Source of the DNA: Microbulbifer celer
GTDB lineage: Bacteria > Pseudomonadota > Gammaproteobacteria > Pseudomonadales > Cellvibrionaceae
Reading direction: 5' to 3'
Length of the DNA stretch: 64,000 bases
NCBI RefSeq assembly: GCF_020991125.1
Contig: NZ_CP087715.1
Location: 2,011,501 to 2,075,500 of the forward strand
Position 1 is the stretch's first letter. Each line of letters opens with the position of its first letter. Below are positions 56,729-64,000 of the stretch, piece by piece. A program made the position numbers and the translations under genes. Under the pieces are notes generated by a model, which saw only the letters and a list, made by a program, of their open reading frames with translations, did not search any database and was not told where the DNA came from.

Positions 56729-58126
56729 CCCACCTATGATACCGCCCTCTGCGAGCCGTGCGGGATCCAGGATTTCCTGCAGGCGCTCCCGGGAGATATC
56801 GGTCATTTCCTCTGCCACATCCAGCACCGGCCGGCCGGTGCGGTAGGCGGTCTTGGCAATTTCCGCAGCCTTTTCGTAGCCAATAATCGGGTTCAGCGCC
56901 GTCACCAAAATCGGATTGCGGGACAGCGCCCGAGCGATGCGCTCCTGCTTCAAGCTAAATCCGGCAATGGCCTTGTCAGCCAGCAGTTTCGCCCCATTGC
57001 CGAGAAGCTGAATGCTCTCCAATAGGGTATGGGCAATCAATGGCAACATCACGTTGAGTTGAAAATTACCACTCTGGCCGGCAATAGTGACCGTAGTGTC
57101 ATTGCCCATTACCCGGGCGGCGACCATCGCGACCGATTCGGCGATGACCGGGTTCACTTTACCCGGCATGATACTACTGCCGGGCTGCAGGGACGGTAGC
57201 TCTATTTCGCCGATGCCTGCCAGCGGGCCGCTGTTCATCCAGCGCAGATCATTGGCGATTTTCATCAATGCCACGGCGCAGGTTTTCAGCTGTCCAGACA
57301 CTTCCACCGCGGTATCCTGCGTGGCAATTGCGGTAAAAAAATTGTCTGCTGGCGACAGCGCAACACCACAGCGGGCACTCAATTTCTGTGCAAACAATGT
57401 TGCGAATTCGGGATGTGCATTCAACCCGGTACCCACCGCGGTTCCCCCCTGGGCCAACTCAGACAGCCGAGGCAATGTACTCTCCAGGCGTGCACCGCAG
57501 TGTTTGATCTGATCAGCCCATCCCATCAGCTCCTGATCAAAAGTCACCGGCACAGCATCCATCAGGTGCGTGCGCCCATTCTTAACCACGCCGGAAACCG
57601 ATTGCGCCTTTTGTTCGATCGCGTACTGCAGGTGGTGCAATGCCGGCAGAAGTTCATTCTTAATCGCGAGCAGCGCGGACAAATGAATTGCCGACGGAAT
57701 TACGTCGTTGCTGCTCTGGCTCATATTAACGTGATCATTGGCCCCGATATTTTCTTCTACACCATCGGATAAATGATCGGACGCGATGCAGGCAAGCACC
57801 TCGTTCACGTTCATATTGGTACTGGTACCCGAACCGGTCTGGAAAACATCTACAGGAAATTGGTGTGCGTAGATCTCTGGCGTGAGGCTATCGCAGGCAT
57901 CGATTATCGCGCGAGCGGCGGGATCGGATAACAGGCCGAGTTCCCGGTTGGTCTCTGCCGCTGCGCGTTTGATGGACACCATTGCACGCAGGAAAGGAAT
58001 GGGCAGGGTGTAATCACTGACAGGAAAATTATTGACAGCCCGTTGGGTCTGCGCGCCGTAGAGCGCATCGGTCGGCACTTCTACCGAACCGAGACTGTCT
58101 TGTTCTGTTCTAAACTGGTCGGACAT
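56702..58126 (-). CDS. fumC: Class II fumarate hydratase
   Basis: Iron-independent fumarase of the citric acid cycle. 474 residues (E. coli FumC 467). Class II motifs: TGSGTSTNMNVNEV near 97-110, NGRTHLMDAVPVT near 185, and the superfamily signature GSSIMPGKVNP near 320. The C-terminal extension (GGIIGGLGQNKDAK) slightly exceeds E. coli. It stands alone on the minus strand. Confidence 0.95.
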   Translation of the reverse strand: MSDQFRTEQDSLGSVEVPTDALYGAQTQRAVNNFPVSDYTLPIPFLRAMVSIKRAAAETNRELGLLSDPAARAIIDACDSLTPEIYAHQFPVDVFQTGSGTSTNMNVNEVLACIASDHLSDGVEENIGANDHVNMSQSSNDVIPSAIHLSALLAIKNELLPALHHLQYAIEQKAQSVSGVVKNGRTHLMDAVPVTFDQELMGWADQIKHCGARLESTLPRLSELAQGGTAVGTGLNAHPEFATLFAQKLSARCGVALSPADNFFTAIATQDTAVEVSGQLKTCAVALMKIANDLRWMNSGPLAGIGEIELPSLQPGSSIMPGKVNPVIAESVAMVAARVMGNDTTVTIAGQSGNFQLNVMLPLIAHTLLESIQLLGNGAKLLADKAIAGFSLKQERIARALSRNPILVTALNPIIGYEKAAEIAKTAYRTGRPVLDVAEEMTDISRERLQEILDPARLAEGGIIGGLGQNKDAK

Positions 58127-58205
58127 GGGCTATCCCGGTGATTCAGAACCTCAGAGAATGGTAGAGCCAGAGTAGAGGGATTGGAAACGGGATTGGCAGC
58201 GAGAA

Positions 58206-58649
58206 TCAGATACTGACCCGCCCCTCCTGGGTCCACTCGCATCGCACCTGCATTTCTCCACTACCGGGCTCGTGATAGAGGCCCGCGGCTTCCCAGCTAA
58301 ACGAATGGGTACCGGAAAGCTCGGTTTCAAGGTGTACCGTGGCGGAAACCCAGTACATGCTGCGCAATAGTTCTTCGAACTTCTGGATCCAATGGTTCCA
58401 CTCGTATTCCACGGCACGGTATGACGCACCAAAATGAATCACATCCGTCTGGTACTGGGAGAGCTTCACCTTGATGGTGGGAATCGAGAACATGTCGCGA
58501 CAGAGAAACGGCCATTCATCGGCGCTGGGAAGCGCGAGCACGGCCTCACGATTCACCCGGCGGCGGTCACTGCCGCCGGTCAGGCTGTTACTGTCTTTAA
58601 TGCATCCGTAGACAATAGATTCCTGATCGCCCTGAATCACCGTGTACAT
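58206..58649 (-). CDS. Conserved-looking protein of unknown function
   Basis: Not recognised. 147 residues, no signal peptide or membrane helix. Aromatic-rich (several W, Y and F, for example YRAVEYEWNHWIQKFEELL and YWVSATVHLE), suggesting a compact alpha/beta fold. Two cysteines in the N-terminal half. It lies downstream of ligA on the same strand, 249 bp after its stop, so it may be a separate unit. Confidence 0.6.
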   Translation of the reverse strand: MYTVIQGDQESIVYGCIKDSNSLTGGSDRRRVNREAVLALPSADEWPFLCRDMFSIPTIKVKLSQYQTDVIHFGASYRAVEYEWNHWIQKFEELLRSMYWVSATVHLETELSGTHSFSWEAAGLYHEPGSGEMQVRCEWTQEGRVSI

Positions 58650-58898
58650 TCCCCGTGCACGCCGCAGCGCGACTTTTAACCTGATTGAAACCGCTTCAAA
58701 CGATCAAAGCTTACAGTCTCGAATTTGGGACTCGAAACACCGGGCATTCTGAAAATACCCGAAAGCACCTTTCGCTCCACTTTACCGGCGCCCCAGTCAG
58801 AAAGCCACAATTCGTTGGCAAAAAATCTCCGGGCGTATCACATTACCACCTGAAGTTGATCAGCAGACCTGCAAGCGCAGATTTTGTGTACAACCTGC

Positions 58899-60938
<2,040 letters not shown>

Positions 60939-61072
60939 CTAGTCGCAAAAATTGAGAATTCTTGCCAAAGGCGGGATGGGCAATGGCGTGCTCCGGAAAA
61001 CGGATCACGCCCTTTGCATCGATCTGTATATCGACGTCAGAGAAACCAAAAAGATAACGACGGCATGAACCA

Positions 61073-62686
61073 CTAGGCCTGCGCCTGGGCCAATGCTTTG
61101 CGACGCCGGAACTCCATCACGCGCTGGCGATAGTGTTCGGCGGTCTGGGCGGTAAAAACGCTGCGGTTTTCATCTTTGAGTTCGCCGCCGAGCTGTGCGG
61201 AGATCTCACGTGCGACCCCCAGCAAAGTGTCCAGTGCCTTGAGCGCTTCGACTTCTGCCGGCAACGCCAGAAACAGGCTGATACCCGGGGTGGTGAAATC
61301 TTCCATTGTCGACATATCGAAGGTGCCTGGCACCACAATATTGGCCAAACTGAACAGCACCGGACCCTCGCCCGCTTCACCGCAGTGATAGTGGAAAATA
61401 TTCATATCCCCGAAGCGCAAGCCACTGGAAAGCAGCACGCGCAACAGGTCATTGCCCTCGAAGTAATCTCCCGCAGGCGCCATGATATTGAGGATCAACA
61501 CCTCCTCTACCGAACGCTCGCGCGCGGTGCCGCGGGGACCAGATTTGCCGCCGCGGGGCTTTTGTTTGCCGGACCTGGAATCAGAAATATTACCCGACGT
61601 TTCCGGCTTGCCCGCGTCGCGGGCGGCGCGCCGCTTAAACTCGGGCATCTTGAATTCCGGCAATTTCAGGTCTGCACTCGCCCAGCCACTTTGTGACTTG
61701 GTTTCGAGCGCCTCCGGTGATTCACCTGTCTCTTCCCCCTGAGCGGAAGCCGGCACTTGCTGTAGAGACTCCAGACTGACCGATTCATCCAGAGAAGGCT
61801 CGCGGCGATCTTCAGCAGCACTCTCTGCATAGACATCCGTTGTCGCTGACGGCGGCTCGGCTGCCTCTACCGAGCGGCTCGAACCGCCGGCCGAGCTGCT
61901 GGTCGAACTACTAGAACTACTAGAGAGAACCGCATTTTCTACGGACGTCTGGCTCGCCAGACTCTCAAGCGGTGAATTCTGCCTGGCACCGTCGGACTCA
62001 TGTTCAGGCCCCGGCTCTGCCTGAGTAGCGTCCAGACCGGGCAACTCGGGCTCTACCGCTTGAGAACCAGGCTCCGGCGCTTCCTCTACAACGGAATCCA
62101 TCAATGTCGGCACCTGTTCCTCCAGGTTCAAAGAGACCTGTTGCGGCTCCTGGCCCGGGGTATTGTCCGGCTCTGCAAGGCGGGAGGTCACAGGGTCAGC
62201 TTCGCTCGGCGCACTAACCTCGGACTGATCCGGGCGCACTGGTTTGCTACCTGCCAGAGGTTTGCGAGAAGACTGAAAATTCTGCTGCACCTTGCGGTTA
62301 ATCTGGCTTGCATCTTCCGGCTTGCGGCGCTGTACCACACGCACGGAGCCCGGCAATTCAGCCGCGATCTGCCGACGCTTTTCCGCCTCTTCGGGGTCGA
62401 TATACTCGAGTTCTGCATCTACTGTACTGGCGACACTCGACTTGCTTTCATTTTGTCGACTGCGTGGCTTCGGGCTTTCGGATCTGGTGTTTCGTGCAGT
62501 CGGCACAGGACGCGGCGATGACAATGCATCGTCCTCATCGTCAAAATCCAGATCAGCCCGCATGGAGCGGGAAAGATTGCGGGACACCTTCATGGTATCC
62601 CGGTGTTTGAGATAGGCGCGGCGGGCACCATCGAGCACCACACACAGCAGCACCAGTGCCAGCACATTGATCAGCCAGTTATCCAT
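61073..62686 (-). CDS. zipA: Cell-division protein ZipA with a long linker
   Basis: Anchors FtsZ to the membrane at the division septum. 537 residues, clearly longer than E. coli ZipA (328). N-terminal membrane helix at about 5-20, as expected for the N-out anchor. Then a very long low-complexity linker (about 50-390) rich in Glu, Ser, Pro and Gln, including a run of serines. The C-terminal FtsZ-binding domain covers about 393-527 (SVEEVLILNIMAPAGDYFEG, then NIFHYHCGEAGEGPVLFSLANIV). Between smc and ligA. Confidence 0.93.
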   Translation of the reverse strand: MDNWLINVLALVLLCVVLDGARRAYLKHRDTMKVSRNLSRSMRADLDFDDEDDALSSPRPVPTARNTRSESPKPRSRQNESKSSVASTVDAELEYIDPEEAEKRRQIAAELPGSVRVVQRRKPEDASQINRKVQQNFQSSRKPLAGSKPVRPDQSEVSAPSEADPVTSRLAEPDNTPGQEPQQVSLNLEEQVPTLMDSVVEEAPEPGSQAVEPELPGLDATQAEPGPEHESDGARQNSPLESLASQTSVENAVLSSSSSSSTSSSAGGSSRSVEAAEPPSATTDVYAESAAEDRREPSLDESVSLESLQQVPASAQGEETGESPEALETKSQSGWASADLKLPEFKMPEFKRRAARDAGKPETSGNISDSRSGKQKPRGGKSGPRGTARERSVEEVLILNIMAPAGDYFEGNDLLRVLLSSGLRFGDMNIFHYHCGEAGEGPVLFSLANIVVPGTFDMSTMEDFTTPGISLFLALPAEVEALKALDTLLGVAREISAQLGGELKDENRSVFTAQTAEHYRQRVMEFRRRKALAQAQA

Positions 62687-62739
62687 TTGCGCTCTCCCTC
62701 CCTATACCGCCTTCAGCTTTGATTGCTTGTCGCTGTTCA

Positions 62740-64000
62740 TCAGGCTGACGCCAACTCTGCTGCTTCTTCCACGTCCACCGATACCAGACGGGATACACCC
62801 GGCTCATGCATGGTGACCCCCAGCAACTGATCGGCCATCTCCATGGCAATCTTGTTGTGAGTAATATAGATGAACTGCACGTGTGCGGACATCTCCTGTA
62901 CCATCCGTGCATAGCGCCCAACGTTGGCATCGTCCAGCGGGGCGTCTACCTCGTCCAGCATACAGAACGGTGCAGGATTGAGGCGGAAAATAGAGAAGAC
63001 CAGCGCAATCGCTGTCAGCGCCTTCTCACCACCGGAGAGCAGGTGGATGGTGCTGTTACGCTTGCCCGGTGGACGCGCCATAATCGCAATACCGGTGTCG
63101 AGCAGATCTTCGCCGGTGAGTTCCAGGTAAGCATGACCACCGCCAAATACTTTCGGGAACAGCTCCTGTAGGCCGGTATTGACCTGATCGAAGGTCTCCT
63201 TGAATCGGGTACGGGTTTCCTTGTCGATCTTGCGGATCGCGTTTTCCAGGGTTTCCAACGCGCCGGTAAGATCGTCGTACTGGCGATCCAGGTAATTTTT
63301 GCGCTCGGACTCCTGCTTGTATTCGTCAATCGCAGCCAGGTTGATCGCACCCAGACGGGAAATACGGGCGGCGACCAGTTCGATGTCCTGCTGTACCGCT
63401 TCGATATCCAGGCCGTCGGGAAGTTCCTCCAGCAGCTGATCCACATCGTGATCGGTTTCACGCAATTGCTCAATCAGGCCACTGCGCTGGGTTTCCAGCG
63501 ACTGCGCGGAAATTCGCTGCTGTTCCAGCTGCGCGCGCACGCCCTGCAGTGCCGATTCGGCCTTCTGGCGCTCCTGCTCCTGGCGACGCAGCTCTGAATC
63601 CACCTCTTCCAGCTTGCGGCGAGCCTCGCTCAGCTCGGTTTCCACCTCGATACGCGCCGCCAGCTTTTCTTCCAGTTCGCCCTGGAAGTCCTGAGACGGA
63701 TCCTGGGTTTCTTCCATCTGCAGCTGCAACTCTTCACGACGGACCTGCAGCCGCTCGACCTGTTCTTTCAGTACCTGCAGCGTCCGCTCCAGAGAGACCT
63801 TCTGGGTGCGCACGGACTGCTCACGCATGGCCAGCTCGTGGGCCCGGTCTTTATCTTCACGGGCGCGCTGACGGGCCGCATCCAGGGCTTCGCGCAACGC
63901 TTCGCGACGCGCCAGCAGGGATTCACGACGATCGGTATCGTCGCTCATGGCCTCCAGCGCTTCTTCCAGTTCGATACGGGCTTCGGAGATGGACTCGGAC
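62740..64000 (-). CDS. smc: Chromosome segregation ATPase SMC, C-terminal part
   Basis: Only the last about 420 residues are in the window; the frame is open to the right edge. The first visible 230 residues are coiled coil (Glu/Arg/Leu/Gln-rich). The head domain carries [14 protein letters not shown]-like residues at [17 protein letters not shown], the ABC signature [20 protein letters not shown], and Walker [21 protein letters not shown] with the D-loop. First gene of the smc-zipA-ligA order; zipA begins 53 bp downstream. Confidence 0.95.
   Translation of the reverse strand, partial: SESISEARIELEEALEAMSDDTDRRESLLARREALREALDAARQRAREDKDRAHELAMREQSVRTQKVSLERTLQVLKEQVERLQVRREELQLQMEETQDPSQDFQGELEEKLAARIEVETELSEARRKLEEVDSELRRQEQERQKAESALQGVRAQLEQQRISAQSLETQRSGLIEQLRETDHDVDQLLEELPDGLDIEAVQQDIELVAARISRLGAINLAAIDEYKQESERKNYLDRQYDDLTGALETLENAIRKIDKETRTRFKETFDQVNTGLQELFPKVFGGGHAYLELTGEDLLDTGIAIMARPPGKRNSTIHLLSGGEKALTAIALVFSIFRLNPAPFCMLDEVDAPLDDANVGRYARMVQEMSAHVQFIYITHNKIAMEMADQLLGVTMHEPGVSRLVSVDVEEAAELASA

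Overview
The window reads as chromosomal core DNA of a free-living, GC-rich gammaproteobacterium, most like a marine Cellvibrionales/Microbulbifer-type organism with Pseudomonas-like gene orders (tRNA-Leu/tig/clpP/clpX/lon/hupB/ppiD, fadBA, smc-zipA-ligA, a FabY-type ketosynthase). This assignment rests on protein similarity and gene order recalled from memory, not on a search. I see no insertion sequence, prophage, integron or CRISPR array.

Layout. 1-6.3 kb: 3' part of nhaB, then the dnaQ/rnhA/yafS-like block divergent from gloB and mltD. 6.3-15.9 kb: a protein quality-control block on the minus strand (tRNA-Leu, tig, clpP, clpX, lon, hupB, ppiD). 16.1-21.9 kb: fatty-acid genes (fadBA with a PsrA-like operator, a FabY-like initiating ketosynthase). 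22-29.4 kb: a GlxA-type regulator, a small heat-shock gene with a sigma-32-like promoter and a ROSE-like RNA thermometer coupled to a methyltransferase, thpR, a coiled-coil periplasmic protein, an HPF-like ribosome factor, gor, and a small secreted protein behind a perfect CRP-type site. 29.4-34.4 kb: ycjX-ycjF, a GIN-domain secreted protein, a HIT protein, a globin-like protein. 34.6-38.6 kb: slyD-like, tcdA, a csdA-csdE fusion, tatD. 38.7-44 kb: a four-gene minus-strand cluster (flavin monooxygenase, BASS transporter, epimerase, SDR) with a divergent AraC regulator. 44-50.4 kb: a HerA-like ATPase, a lipoprotein, an unexplained structured RNA element, M14 and M28 peptidases, a PsiE-like protein. 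50.5-56.3 kb: lipid catabolism (acyl-CoA ligase, SCP2-like protein, acyl-CoA dehydrogenase, AraC regulator). 56.6-64 kb: fumC, an unknown gene, ligA, zipA and the 3' part of smc.

Functional links. TcdA and the CsdA-CsdE fusion are known partners in cyclising the tRNA modification t6A. FadBA, FadD, the acyl-CoA dehydrogenase and the SCP2-like protein form a distributed fatty-acid oxidation set. Lon, ClpXP, trigger factor, PpiD and Hsp20 form a proteostasis set, with recognisable heat-shock promoters at lon and hsp20.

The most interesting unexplained feature is at 46358-46552: a closed multi-helix RNA-like structure, with a duplicated 13-nt motif facing itself in an internal loop and three CAGGGA motifs, ending in a strong terminator and carrying no open reading frame.
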